Part shown: positions 25,645 through 41,476 of the stretch, in pieces
How the letters are laid out: each line of letters starts with the position of its first letter
How positions within the stretch are numbered: the first letter of the stretch is position 1
Assembly (NCBI GenBank): GCA_964017065.1
Contig: OZ024792.1
Span: forward strand, 489,965 to 553,964
From: Haliclona indistincta
Taxonomy: Eukaryota; Porifera; Demospongiae; Haplosclerida; Chalinidae
Direction: 5' to 3'
DNA: 64,000 nucleotides
The notes under the pieces: model-generated
The model's input: only the letters and a program-made list of their open reading frames with translations
The model's database searches: none
Told to the model about the DNA's origin: nothing
Made by a program: the position numbers and the translations under genes

Positions 25645-26855
25645 GAGAGAGAGTGAGTGAGAGAAGCTAAACCGGTCTCACCTTCCTGAACCCAGCAGTG
25701 CGGTTCATTCCTGACCCATGGATCAATATAGGATGAAAGAACACTGTGTCCCCTGCCTCCATCTCAAGGTGTACCATGTGGGCGTTGGGGTCAAAGGTCG
25801 TTATACCATGATACATCTTGTTGACTCCGCCCTTAGCAAAGCACAGCAAATATCATGTATTGTACTGATAAACTCCGCCTACCTCCCATTTTGGGTAGTC
25901 GTGAGGTTGGAGCTCTCCCTTGTGTGTTCCTGGTAGGACCACCAGACAACCATTCTGACGATTGACCTTCTCCATTGCAGTCCACGAGCACACGATCCTA
26001 TCCGCTGGTCTGAACGGAAAATAGTAAAGATCTGTGGGATGAATGATTAGCAAATTATAATGATGATGACAAGGCTGTACCCTGATGAAGAGGGTGTCGA
26101 CTGCTCTTGGAACCAGGATCAGGTGGTTTGTTGATCAGCATGGTATGCATAGCCATGATATCGGGACCAGTGAAACACTCCACATAATGCAGCACTTCAG
26201 GCAATGAGCAATACTTACTGAGGACTGGCTCGTGCTAGAGAACGGAGAAAAACAATCTCTATTTTTTATTCACTTACTCACTCCCTTTTATCTTAATCTC
26301 TTTCTCTCTCTCCTCCCCCTCTCTCTCCCTCCCACCTCCTTCTCTCCCTTTCTCTCTCAATCACTTTATTTGCAAACCTGAAAGTTTTGTACTTTAGTAA
26401 TGGCACGTTCATCAGCCTTGAACTCACTCTTTGCGATAGCCACATCCTTCATCACAGTAATACCAGGACACTGATGGTGAACAGATATCGTGCTATGCAG
26501 TGATGATCATGGTGGGTATACCTTGACTTCACCGCTACATAGCTGTCTAAACCTTGTCCTGTACTCATCTAGCTTGTCTTTGCTAACCAATCCACGAACC
26601 ACTAGGAAGCCATTCTGCTCATAGAAGTCTCTCTGGCTACTAGTGAGCATTGGTGTGTCAGTAGTGTACTTGTATCTGGAGCCTGGGGTCAAAGGTCACC
26701 AGTGCATGTACACATACCTCTCTACCTCATCACTCACCAGTACTGTGTGATCCACCACCACCAGCCGCTGTAGGCGAGAGAGATACGCTCTGATCACCAG
26801 CTCTCCCGCCACGGAGATGCCCCATAATGGTCTCCAATCTGCGCTGCGACGACAT
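25284..26855 (-). CDS. PHYH: Phytanoyl-CoA 2-hydroxylase, peroxisomal
   Basis: Starts at ATG 26855 ([14 protein letters not shown]). RLETIMGHL fits the PTS2 peroxisome signal (R/K)(L/V/I)X5(H/Q)(L/A). Exon 1 ends at 26738 in phase 1 and continues [20 protein letters not shown]. Later exons give RHPLHQD (the HxD iron site), [55 protein letters not shown] with the distal iron His, NRTAGFRK with the 2-oxoglutarate Arg, and a last exon ending [10 protein letters not shown] at 25284. It hydroxylates phytanoyl-CoA using Fe(II), O2 and 2-oxoglutarate in alpha-oxidation. All catalytic residues are present. The start is 116 bp from divergent CCDC57. Confidence 0.95.
25578..25664. repeat. (GA)n microsatellite in a PHYH intron
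   Basis: A GAGA tract with GAGTGAGT interruptions just before the exon encoding the distal His. On the coding strand it is a long CT polypyrimidine tract. Confidence 0.9.
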
Positions 26856-26971
26856 CTGACCCCTCTATGCTGTATCAGTGGCCTCGATCAGCCTGTATTA
26901 TCGGCCAGTATGCAAAGGTAGCCACACCTCTATGTTAAGCCCCGCCCAATAGGCGGGAAAACTGCTTGAAA

Positions 26972-29900
26972 ATGGCTGCTGGAGCTCAGCGACTCCACGA
27001 ACTAGCTGTGCAGAAGGAGCAAGAGCTGCAGAGACTGCGTGAGCAACAACAGCACGCGTTAGAACATGCTCTAAAGTCGTGCCAGGAAGAACTCGGAAAG
27101 CATAAAGCGCGGGAGAGAGAGCTAGAACAAGACTTTCGATACAACCTGTCCTTGATACAGCAACGAGACGAGGAGCTAGCGAAATATGAGCTAGCCTTCT
27201 CTGAGCTTAAGAAGGTGTGTAAGATGTCTCACTCCATTGACCATATATCCCTCTCGTTCTTGCTCAGGTTGTCAATGGTCACATCTCTGAGACCAGTGAC
27301 CTGAAGATGCAACTGGATGACGCTAAAGGACGAGTAAACCAGGTCGAAGAGGAGAAACAACAGCTGAAACAATACTACATAAATCGCCTCGACCAACAGC
27401 AGAGACAACTGGATGCTTACCGGTTAGTTAGCAACACACTTGACATCAAATGCTTGTCCTTCTCTCTTCTAGAGCTGCTAAGGATGATGAGTTATCTCAT
27501 CATCACAGAGAGTACGAGGCTCTCCAGTGTAAGCTGCAGCAACGACTAGTCCAGGTAGAGGAGGAGCTAGCTGTACAGAAACTCCAGCTAGTCAACCAGT
27601 TTGATGAAGTGTCTAAACGGCAAGAACATGAGCACAGAGTCAAGGTAGTATATTCTAGTACACCTCAGTATATTCTAGTGCATCTTAGTATATTCTAGTG
27701 CATCTCAGTATATTCCAGTGCATCTCAGTATATTCTCATGCACATCAGTATAATTGTATATTCCAGTGCATCTCAGTATATTCTAGTGCACATCAGTATA
27801 ATTCTAGTGCACCTCGGTATATTCCAGTGCATCTCAGTGTATTCTAGTGCACATCAGTATAATTCTAGTGCACCCCAGTATATTCTAGGATATCTTACAG
27901 ATGGATCAGTTGAGTGGTGTTGTTATGAGTAAAGAGGCTCAGGTCCGCCAGCTACAGAGAGAGCTAGTGGTAGCTCAGAGTACAGCCCATCAGAGCAAGC
28001 AAGACTCCAGTGAGATTGTAGAGAGAGTGAAAGAGATGGAGAAGAATATGAGAGAGAATGAATGGGACTATACTGACACCATTAATGCTAAAAACACCAG
28101 GTAAGCGTCACATACTGTATGGCTGTGTGTTTATCTGTAAATGTTACGTCCTTCTCTCTCACTGTTCTATTGATGTGATGTTTTCTCTTCTTCAGGATTT
28201 CAGAACTAGAGAGTCAACTGAGTCACTCACAAGCTGCACTAACAGCACTCCAGTCAGACTGTGAGCTGAGGTAAGCAATATCTGTACTAGCTCACAGCCT
28301 CACTCATACTCAGGTGTGCTGAACTAGAGAGAGCTGGCAAGGAAAAGGAAAAAATATTGCTAGCAGCCAAAGAGGTACATATATAACATGTTGAAAAAAT
28401 TCAGTAGCATTATTCTTTATATATTAGTATGCTAGTATATTCCTGTATATTCCTGAATATTCCTGTATATTTTTTAATATTCCTGTATATTCTCAGGCAC
28501 ATGTGACTAGAGAGCGTGAGTTGGAAGGTACCATCAGAGAGCTACAAGTGACAGTAGAGCAGCATGAAGCTGAGAGAAGAAGAAGACAATGGGAGGTAGA
28601 GGACCTTATCAAAGAGAAGCAGATAGCTATCGAGAGGTGAGTGGAGAGACATTGTGTCGTCTTATCATTGCTAGCTGTGTGCAGACTCCATGAGGAGGTC
28701 ACTAGAGTGAAAGAGAAGGAGCAGGAACAGATAGCTCTACTCAGCCAAGACAAGGTAGCGCTGGACCTACAGCATGAGACACTACAGCAGAGCTATCAGA
28801 GTGCACGAACTGAACTAGGGAGGAAGAGAGCGGAGATCGAGAGGTCAGCTTATAACATGAGCACAAAATACTTGTATCTTGGAGGCGGGAGAGACAGATT
28901 TTATACCGTGTTTGTTCTGCAGGTACAAACGTGATCTACGGCTAGTGGCAGAGAAGGAGAGAAGAATAGAGAGAAGCAAGGCACAGCTAGAGTTGGACTG
29001 GCAGAGAAGGCTTGAGGAGAACGAGAGAGAAGTGTGCAGTCGTCAAGATGAGCTTATCAAAGCTGTCACTAAAACACGAGATGAGGTAAATCAAGCAATC
29101 AGTCTAAGATAGTACATGTTCCCTTCTCTTCATAGGCTGTAGCACATTGTGCTGAACTAGAGGACAGGCTGTCTGAGCAGACACAGTTGTGTGAGGCTCT
29201 GCAGCGTGAGAGAGTGGCTGCTATGAGGACTAATGGACTCACTGTGACAGAGGAGGATGAGGAGGAAGCTACTGCCCTACGGCAGCAGAACCAGGAGCTG
29301 CGAGCTGTGATACATGAGATGAGAAGAGAGATGGAGAGAGTGAGCAAGGAGCAGGCTAGTGATGGAGAGACAGCAGGTGGGTATGAGCTTGGTGGAGTAC
29401 AGCATGCTGTGTATATCCATGTCTTAATTCACAGGTTACGTGCAGTATCTAGAGACACAAGTTGCTCAGTTGAAGTCAGCTCAACAGCATCTAACAGAAC
29501 AGCTTAGAACTACTGCTCATAAACCACCTACACCACCACCTAGTGGGCGTGGTAAATCTAGGGCAGTGACCACACCTCCTGCATCAGAACAGCGTACCTG
29601 CAAGAACACAGCTGTAGTAGCTGCCTTGAACAAGACACTGAGTGAGTGGTTGGTGGTGGTGTCATACATAATGAGGTGTCTCTGATAGTTGCTCTGCAGA
29701 AGGAGAATTCAACGTTTGAACTGGACATGGCACAGCTGAGATCACGAGTGAGACAGCTCGAGGGAACTGTCACTAGTCAGAGAGAAGAGGTGACAGGCAT
29801 GCACACCACCACTCATTCAAACACACACGTCCATACAGCAATATTTCCAGTAAGGTCCAGTGCATCTGCTGTGTGCAAGTCATACTGTCTTGGGGCAAAC

Positions 29901-30801
29901 TTCTTATTTGTAGTTGATTGGCTTCTTAGGGAGCGTCTCCAAATAAGCCCTCTTCAAGTGATTTTGAGGCCTTCTAAGCCATCAAAACAGCATTAATGTT
30001 TCTTAGTGAGACATTATTAAGGTGGGAAATCCTTCTTTCCCAGGGTACTGTATGAACTTTGAAACCCTGTTAGCATTGTAGAGTGATGCATTTCGTGTAT
30101 TTTAATTCTAACTGTTGTCTTATTTTGCAATCGTTATTCTTACCTGAATACAGGAATATTTCAAGAGGGCTATGAATGTCCCCTCTAGCAAGGTTCATCA
30201 AAAGCTGCTTCAAGCTACTCACGTCATTATTCAACTAGTCAAGGAGAGAGAACTGCTATTGGAGAGAGAGTTAGCACTAAAGAATGAGCTCAATAGAGTA
30301 CTGGAGGACAGAGGCGATGAGGAGAACTGCATTATTAATAAACAAGAGAAACAGCATGACACTGCGTGTAACTGTAGCTCAGAGACTGCTGCTGGACAAC
30401 AGACCACTAGGGCAAGACGCGAGGAGCTACACCAGGAACCGATCCAAGAGAGAAGCAGAGAAACCAGAAGGTCATCTCACACGAGGTCGCCTTCCGATCT
30501 TTCGCTGTCTCCTCTTAAGTTCTCAGATGCCTCTGGTATCAGTGCACTTCTTGATGCTGAAAGAGCTCTAAACATGGTGGATGATAGTCTCCCTCCATCC
30601 TCTCCTCCTGTCAGAACAAACTCCGCCTCAACACCAGTAGTGCAGCACAAGAGACCTGAGGATCAGCAAATAGAGGAGGCCATGTTGGTTCATGGTAGCA
30701 GGGTATCCAAGGCAGGAAGAGGGACTAGGACAAAGTTTGTAGCACCTAAACTCAGAAAACCTGTCAGACCAACAGTACGAAATTATAACAACAAAGAATG
30801 A
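26972..30801 (+). CDS. CCDC57: CCDC57-like coiled-coil protein
   Basis: ATG at 26972 (MAAGAQRLHELAVQKEQEL). Many short exons encode nearly continuous coiled coil. The N-terminal part follows vertebrate CCDC57: an LHELAVQKEQELQRL heptad start, DFRYNLSLIQQRDEELAKYE, a DELSHHHREYEALQ segment, and FDEVSKRQEHEHRVKMDQLS. The final exons (from about 30160) hold a Ser/Pro-rich region and a basic end, KFVAPKLRKPVRPTVRNYN. CCDC57 is reported at centrosomes/centriolar satellites and microtubules in vertebrates. Introns contain minisatellites at about 27.65-27.89 and 28.4 kb. It begins 116 bp from PHYH and ends 378 bp from the receptor kinase stop. Confidence 0.82.
27648..27890. repeat. Minisatellite of about 20-30-bp units in a CCDC57 intron
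   Basis: Imperfect repeats of TATTCTAGTGCATCTCAG with variants (CACATCAGTATAA, CCAGTGCATC), about ten copies. Confidence 0.85.
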
Positions 30802-31178
30802 ATTTTATTTGAAAAATTAATTGTTTTACAATCAAGTATCTCATATTATGCATGCTGTTCTAACATGCATGGACATAGTCAGACAGCACAGGCAGAGAGC
30901 AACAATTGACTCAAAGCTACATAGCCCTACCACTACTGACAGGCACAAGCTCTTTGTACGTATGAGTTTTAGGAATTAAGGTCATTCCATCCTGGTACCA
31001 GCATAGATAATTATAGGCTTCCATGTTATGCTTTGTTCTTTAATGACTTTACTGCCATGCAGTGGTTTAAACAGCATTGATAAAAGTGCACAAAAATAAG
31101 TTGTCTAACACTCTCTGGTGCAAGTATAGCATGTTGCATGCTTTGGTTTGATGTCACACAATCTATAACTATGTATTG
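30802..31178. other. 3' spacer between convergent CCDC57 and receptor kinase
   Basis: AT-rich, with no gene recognised. Confidence 0.5.
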
Positions 31179-34847
<3,669 letters not shown>

Positions 34848-34880
34848 CTCGATATTACCACCGATATTATCGTTTGCGTG

Positions 34881-34908
34881 GGCCGAGTATAGGAGAGCGC
34901 TCGTATGG
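34881..34908 (-). promoter_or_regulatory. Conserved promoter-proximal block upstream of the receptor kinase
   Basis: GGCCGAGTATAGGAGAGCGC followed by TCGTATGG, with a palindromic GAGCGCTC core. It recurs before every receptor copy: 39286-39313, 45226-45253 and, displaced by a transposon, about 50627-50653. It lies 34-61 bp upstream of the start codon. Conservation partly reflects recent duplication. The motif's role is inferred. Confidence 0.4.
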
Positions 34909-34975
34909 TGTGTAGATTTATTATTAAAATGGTTCAGTCACTTAAATAACTATAATTCGCGCAACACGTGTTACA

Positions 34976-35412
34976 GTTACGGGAGTCAGGCGTGGCCTGA
35001 CCAATCGCATTCTGTATATGGTCAGGGGACACTAGTATGCACCAGTCGTCGCGCTGGAATGTAGCGGTTATAATAATTCAACCATGGTTACTTAATAACA
35101 TGCGTGGGTGTACACGTGCGCTGTATCACGATGATATGGCTACTCGGGATCAGGAAGTTTACACCGAGTCCATCCTTGATAGATCTGTACCCCAACTGTT
35201 GACAGCATTCACCGCTGCCTTTTCTACAGCCACGTCTGAGATGCAAGCTGAAGCCGCCATAACGTTTGTTTACAATTACGTAATTAATGAGATTCATAAC
35301 GTAATGCTACAATCTGATTGGGTCGCAACTATAGTCGCGACGTGTACAACTTTGGTATACTAGTGTCCCCTGACCATACACAGAAGGGGTTTGGTCAGGC
35401 CACGCATGACTA
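34976..35412. mobile_element. Inverted-repeat insertion upstream of the receptor kinase
   Basis: GTGTTACA occurs on both sides (34968-34975 and 35413-35420), an 8-bp target duplication. The arms share GCGTGGCCTGACCAA and ATGGTCAGGGGACACTAGTA in inverse. The otherwise near-identical sequence before receptor unit 1 (about 39375) lacks it, so it inserted after the duplication. A 109-codon open stretch (35037-35363) has no recognised domain. Confidence 0.8.
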
Positions 35413-35886
35413 GTGTTACAGCGTGTGGTTAAGTGTTTCTGCGAGTTCAAAAAACGTACATGTATTCCAATTATTTTGGAAATCATATTCATTGTGTTGT
35501 GCTAGAATGCAAAGTCATTCTGGTGCATGTCCACGTTATTAAATGAAAAGCACACAATGTGATCACGAAAGAAACTATTAATTTTTATTATTATTATTAT
35601 TATTGAAAACACACCACATAAGGTGTACAGTAAATGTAAATTAATGTTAAGCAGTAGCAACAGTCCTCAACATTGAAGCAATAGAAGATCTTCCCTGACA
35701 AATGTTACAGACAACGCTTGATGACAGAAAATCTCTCAATACTTCAGCACATCTTTCATCATCAGTAGAATATTCTTTCAAGTAGCTAACTACAACTACA
35801 AAAGTATAGACCAAATCTTCGTTCAGAATATCAGCTTGACCAAAGTGTTTGTACTATTTTTGCATGTTGAATAAATTTAAGAGATC

Positions 35887-36216
35887 TTGAATAAACCATG
35901 TCCTCTTGCCAACTCCAATTGCGTTTCCTCTGCTAATTCTGTCTACCAAAAACATGAACGTGAAAAGAGGCGGGGATATGAACAGCTTGTAAGAGAAATA
36001 GAAAATGGCGGCTTTTCTCCTCTCATCTTCAACACCCTGAGAGGCATGGGGCCAACCGCACAGACTGTCTACAGGCGACTTGCTGATCTGATTGCTGACA
36101 AGCTTATTTTGAAGCTCCCATATTGTAATTATATGCTTCGAACTCTAGCACAGCGATGTAAAATACCAGTGTGTGCTGTAGAAGCTACGCATTTATTACT
36201 CATAAGGATCACCTAG
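35887..36216 (+). pseudogene. Retroelement C-terminal fragment, unit 1
   Basis: The frame reads YQKHEREKRRGYEQLVREIE, then SPLIFNTLRGMGPTAQTVYR. I recognise this pattern (RRHEKEKRR..REVE..FTPLVFS..GGMG) from sequences near reverse-transcriptase genes in cnidarians and other invertebrates, but cannot name the element. No reverse transcriptase is adjacent. Copied with the receptor units to 41770 and 45777. Confidence 0.5.
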
Positions 36217-36313
36217 TCCCAGGTCCTCCACTGCTCCAGCTGTGTTCTCTCTGAACCATTAATTTTGATCATGAACTGATCAGACACAACAGACTGTCTC
36301 CTCACAATACATA

Positions 36314-36504
36314 TCACAGTATTGTTTGATCTTCATCATATGGATCACAGCATTGTAGTGTAGTAGAGGTAGGCTGTGCTCTATACTCAAAGCTGCACTG
36401 TTGACCTGTTAATAGTAGTTTATAAACAGTAACTGAGTACTAGTATCAGACTCACCAGAGCAACACACTGCAATGAGACTGACCACTAGTAACCTAGTCT
36501 CCAT
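36314..36504 (-). CDS. Small predicted secreted protein or alternative signal exon, unit 1
   Basis: Exon 1 (36504-36456) encodes METRLLVVSLIAVCCS, a classic signal peptide, and ends at a CTCTG|GTGAGT donor in phase 1. Exon 2 (36405-36314) follows a TTAACAG acceptor and gives GQQCSFEYRAQPTSTTLQCC, then a DPYDEDQTIL end: 46 residues with three Cys after the predicted cleavage. Exon 1 has the same phase as the receptor signal exon, so it could instead be an alternative first exon of the next receptor on the minus strand. Present in all three units. Confidence 0.4.
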
Positions 36505-37217
36505 TAGACCTGCAGGAAGTATAGACAGCTTGTTAGCTTTTCAATTTGTCTCATAGAAATTTTGTTAATTTAATCCTTCTAGCTATTGTTTATTATTATT
36601 TTCCCAGACTACAGTAGATTCTACAAAATATACTGTCTTTTTATTCACAAGAGCTAGATGTTGTTTCTACAATAAAATTGGTAATCTGTGAAGCAATGCA
36701 ATCATTGTGGTGCAGTGTCATAATATGTAGTATCAGTCTCTCTCTCTCGATAGGGTCCACTATAGAGTACATCTTGTAATGTTGTTAAAAGTAATGAGGT
36801 TTAATTTTAGTTTAGTTATTGTTAAAGTAACATTGTCATTGTTTTTTTAGTTTTAGTTATAATTAATTTTGTTAACAAGAAAATTGAGCACATTTAGTTT
36901 TAGTTATTGTGAATTGTTAATAGTGTGTTAGTAGCCGTGTTGCTTTTAATAGAAATAACAGAATTACTTTCCTAGCTGTGATAAGGTCTTGAAACATGCT
37001 GTAATCACATGAAAAAGATGTTATCAATTGTGTCTCACATGATTGGTTTTACCTTTTTTAACCACTTTACAATAACTAAATGTTGGTCTAATTTTAGTTT
37101 TAGTTATTAATTGTCAAAGTTCAGTCTGGTAATATTTATTAGTAATAGTTTGTTATTGTTAACAATAATGATTTGACCCTTACTAAAATAGGTTTTAGTT
37201 ATAGTTATTGTTAACAA
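36505..37217. other. AT-rich spacer, unit 1
   Basis: Repeated TTTAGTTTTAGTTATTGTTAAC-like stretches and no coding signal. Equivalent spacers lie at 42380-43101 and 46402-47120. Confidence 0.5.
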
Positions 37218-39257
37218 TTACTGCACTAACATCTTGCCCTCCACTTCCACTGAAGGTGGTCTTCTCCTCCCAGTGGGTGTGGTGTACACAGTGGTGTAGT
37301 CAGTGGTAACAGTGTCCAGAGGTTGGTAGAGTGCAGCTGGAGAGTCACTGCTGGTATACTGAACAGTATCATTTGGAGCCAGCGGTATTGGTGTGATATA
37401 GTATGCTTCAGCCTCAATGTTTCCTAACATAAAACATGCAGGTGGACTTGTAGATAATTACAGAGACATTATTATTTTGTTTGTTATTATTGTCTATTGC
37501 TATTAAAATAGTGCACTATGGACTATAATACCCCCATGCAGTAATATATGCATGACTCTATAATTATTGTAAACTTCTATCATTCACTTTACTTTCTGCT
37601 TCAGTTCTTAATTACCTGTTGAGTAAATTGGATTACCAAACTCAGTAGGATTTGCATTATCGATGCTTGTTGTTTCTGTTACTGTAGTCGTCTGTTTTGC
37701 TTTTCTACTGACCAATATCAGAATCACAACCATAGCACCATCTGCTGCCAGCACTATGACCGTTAGGATGATAAACACTGCGGCATATTTACCTGCACTA
37801 GATGATGATTGATCGGCAGTATCTAGCATAGTGATAGAAAGATCCCATTGGGTAAACAACATGTCATCAATGAAAGGCAGTACAATGACAATGAAATAGT
37901 TTTGTTGTCACAACTGCATAATTCTCATTGCTATACAACCTTTTTGGTTTAAAGTCAACTAAGGGTTATTGCAGCGGTCGTAAACAACAATGTTTTTATT
38001 GTCCAAAACTAAGTCTAAGGATACAGACAGTGTAGTGCATGTCAATCATTCATTCATTCATGTATGCTTGTTTATGAGCCTCTGGGCAGGCCATTATAGA
38101 TAATGTTAACTTACCTGTCTCAACAGTCACTAGTGGGTAGTCATAGGGATGGTCAGGAGCATCAAGAGTCACAGTAGAATTGTTACCTTCTTCACATGCA
38201 TAGTTCGCTGGACCATCGTGATCCTGATAGTACACAACTAGTGCACTGTCTTGGTGCGGTGGTTGGTATACTCCCAGTATATCTCCCTCATGGAACTCCA
38301 GTGGAGGGTTGGGAATGTACTCAACAATATTATTGTCTGTAGCACTAGATGGAAGTGGACTGAATTTTGTTTTAATGAAGCTGGTTCCTCCGATATTTCG
38401 CCATACTTGTAGCTCAGGCAGTAAAGTTCCACGACCTCTTTTAGCACCTACTATCCACTTGGTGATGAAGCCATTACAGGTGAAGGTGATGTCTGGGAAG
38501 AGACGCTGCTGGTTGTCTCTTCTCGTCACTTTATTGATATTGACATTCAGTGCACCTTGTTTCAGGTCGGAACGATTAAGAAAATTTCCAGTGCATGGTG
38601 AGTCTGCATGTGATTGATACTATAATATACATGGATGCGTGCAGTGTGTATACCTGAAATAGGTGATATTAGAATTAGCTCATCATTGGAATTCTGTAAA
38701 GAATTAGTAATAATTGTTAGGTTGGGATTTTCTCGGATGTAGTAAGTAGTTGATGCATTAGAATCATAGTACACTCTCACTACACTTTCATTCTCAAGTG
38801 GCTGATAGACTCCTAACACATCTCCGCTCTGAAATGATATATTGGAAGTGTTCAGGTTATACTGGAGCACTCCATCTGAACAGAAGGCTCCTTCAGTTAG
38901 TTTGATCGTCTGATTAGCTTGCTTGGCATATGTATCATTATCACTAGTATTTCTCCGCCATATCTGTATCTCAGGATACTGACTTCTATTCATTCCAGTT
39001 CTGACAGCTCCCACTAACAGAATACCAGTCATGTTACCACTGCAGCTGAAGCTTTTATCAGTGAGTAATCTGAATTCATTATTCAGACCACCTCCGGCTG
39101 CTCTTCTCCTGAGCAGATCCAGCTCTATAAACCCGCTGGTACAGCCACTAAAAACTGCATTGCAAAGGAAACTAGTAGCTTTGGGCTATTCATGCATACC
39201 TTGCTTGCTACAGAATAGCGGAACACAGCACACGAGGAGATGGAGATAGTTGACCAT
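37218..39257 (-). CDS. Kinase-less receptor with tyrosine-rich tail, unit 1 (open)
   Basis: Same signal peptide, two ectodomain modules and transmembrane exon as the receptor kinase. The 159 residues of module 2 (38529-38050) are identical to 34114-33635. After the membrane helix and basic SRKAKQ stop-transfer, the kinase exons are absent. A single last exon (37430-37218) gives NIEAEAYYITPIPLAPNDTV, then VQYTSS, ALYQPL, DYTTVYTTP and a short end, KMLVQ. The tail is about 70 residues with seven Tyr, several in SH2-type contexts. I found no stop in the open frames. Possible roles are a decoy, a co-receptor, or an adaptor-docking receptor phosphorylated by the neighbouring kinase. Confidence 0.8.
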
Positions 39258-39563
39258 CTCGTGGACCGATATTATCGTTTGCGTGGGCCGAGTATAGGAG
39301 AGCGCTCGTATGGTCTGTAGATTTATTATTAAAATGGTTCAGTCACTTAAATAACTATAATTCGCGCAACACGTGTTACAGCGTGTGGTTAAGTGTTTCT
39401 GCGAGTTCAAAAAACGTACATGTATTCCAATTATTTTGGAAATCATATTCATTGTGTTGTGCTAGAATGCAAAGTCATTCTGGTGCATGTCCACGTTATT
39501 AAATGAAAAGCACACAGTGTGATCACGAAAGAAACTATTAATTTTTATTATTATTATTATTAT

Positions 39564-40825
39564 CATTGCCGATCGGCAATGATATGTAGGGATGACCTCG
39601 AATTAAGATGGCGGCTACTCATGTGTGAAAATGAGTTTTCGCACATATCTCTATTGTTATACATTTCTACTGCATTTTAACTATCTCTAAGTGAATCTGA
39701 AGTGTAAGCGCTTGTAGGAAGTCTATGAAAGTCGCCGGGACTGCTTGCTTGACGACGAAAATCAAGATGGCGACTCTCAGGGAGCCGTTGCAGATCTTCG
39801 CTGTTTTAGCGTTTCTCGAGATTCCAGACATCTAGGATTGATCAGACGATTGTTCTGAGCATGGAAATACCTTTGGCGAAGCTGACAGACGTTTCTAAAG
39901 TGGTAAACTAAAATCGCCGCCCACGCGAATTGTTCATCTTCTTTCTTCTTCTTCTTCTTCTTCTTTCTTTCTTCTTTGAACGAGCCTAGCGCTGTCCTGA
40001 GTGGACGAATCACTACCAAACCTGCACAATTGCACGTGTATATATCTGGAATAGTGCACTTACTTCTTAGATAGGCATTAAACACTACCAGAAGCGAATA
40101 ATCCTTGAAAAACATGGTTTTTGGGCCGTTTTGGACTGAAGACGCCATTAAATAATTAACCCTCTTGTCGCTCGTATCATTAACTCCGCCCACACCAGTT
40201 TTGCAGCTAGCTATCTCGATCGATACTGCGTTTTGTCTCTGCTCTGGACGCTTCAGCGCGCAAGCCAGAGGTATGAAATTTGTCTAGAGCAGTACTATAC
40301 CCTAAGTAACACTGATCTGTTCGTTAAAGCTTCAGATGGCGGGTTAAAACTGACATACCCAGTCGTGAACAACTGAATGATTCTAGCTTACCGGTAGCAA
40401 GATTCTAAGAACAGTAAGGAAGTTGTAAAGGACTAGAAGCCTCTGTGAGTGTGATATTGACATTAACAAGGTTCTACTAAGGCGTGCTCCTACTATTAGG
40501 CTTGCAGCATCACTGATGAGTTGTCAGTAGTTATACGGTCTCTTCCTTCATCCATTACTGTACTAACAAGTATCATGTTGTCAAATCATACCTGGACTTG
40601 ATATTTTGCTGTCTGCGTCCTCAACCTCTTTAACTATTTTAAACCTTTCATTGGTAATATTAAACATTATTTTAAACCACACTCCTTACTCTCAAGACCC
40701 TGTGCACGTTCACATCTGCTAGACTAGTAACTGCTGCTCACAGAGTTGTCAAAATGAAATAACATCTTACATAGAATACAACTAATAAGTTCAAACTGGT
40801 AGTGATCAAAAAAGTAACAGGAACA
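39564..40825. other. Insertion between receptor units 1 and 2, mostly unassigned
   Basis: Interrupts the (TAT)n junction. It opens with the perfect 22-bp palindrome ATCATTGCCGA/TCGGCAATGAT (39562-39583), followed by TGTAGGGATGACC, which also occurs in the foldback arms downstream. Two AAGATGGCG start-like contexts are followed by early stops. No protein is recognisable. Confidence 0.4.
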
Positions 40826-41476
40826 AGTAAAGTAAAAAAGCTTTAATAAAAAAAACTGAAAAGTGTAGGGATGACTCTTAAAAAAGGAAAGGAACAAGAT
40901 TGGATGATGCTTGCAAAAGTAAAGGAACAAGATGGAATAATGATAAGCTTGCAAATGTAAAAGTCCCAAGTATCCCTACATCAGCGGCTTGAAGGAGGAC
41001 GCAGTCCGATGGAGTAATTGACGGTTGTAAATAACTAGAGGTAACTGTGTTTAGGAGGACGCAGTCCGATGAAGTAGTTGACTGTTGTAAAAGGTATCTG
41101 TGTTTGGAGGACGCAGTCCGATGGAGTAATTGACGGTTGTAAATAACTAGAGGTATCTGTGTTTAGGAGGACGCAGTCCGATGAAGTAGTTGACAGTTGT
41201 AAATATGCTGCAGGTAGCTGTGTTTGGAGGACGCAGTCCGATGAAGTAATTGACGGTTGTAAAGGTATAGGAAAAGGATTCCGCATTTTGTCAGTTGCAC
41301 GTCGTCGCAGCAAGCCGCTGATGTAGGGATACTTGGGACTTTTACATTTGCAAGCTTATCATTATTCCATCTTGTTCCTTTACTTTTGCAAGCATCATCC
41401 AATCTTGTTCCTTTCCTTTTTTAAGAGTCATCCCTACACTTTTCAGTTTTTTTTATTAAAGCTTTTTTACTTTACT
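40826..41476. mobile_element. Foldback element with tandem-repeat core
   Basis: Arms of about 165 bp (40826-40992 and 41310-41476) are near-perfect inverse copies: AAGTAAAGTAAAAAAGC... and CAGCGGCTTG / CAAGCCGCTG at the inner edge. The core holds five repeats of 53-60 bp, each starting GGAGGACGCAGTCCGATG (about 40993, 41053, 41106, 41166, 41226). The repeat unit contains the short hairpin GGACGCAGTCC. Non-coding. Confidence 0.85.

Noticed and set aside
35640..35830. A 68-codon minus-strand exon (ending RSSIASMLRTVATA) repeated in each unit
   Set aside because: It is open only in unit 1 and frame-shifted in units 2 and 3, and no matching splice partners could be fixed.
39777..40193. A minus-strand gene of 138 codons
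   Set aside because: It is mostly a poly-Lys tract from a CTT repeat, with no domain and no support from sister units.
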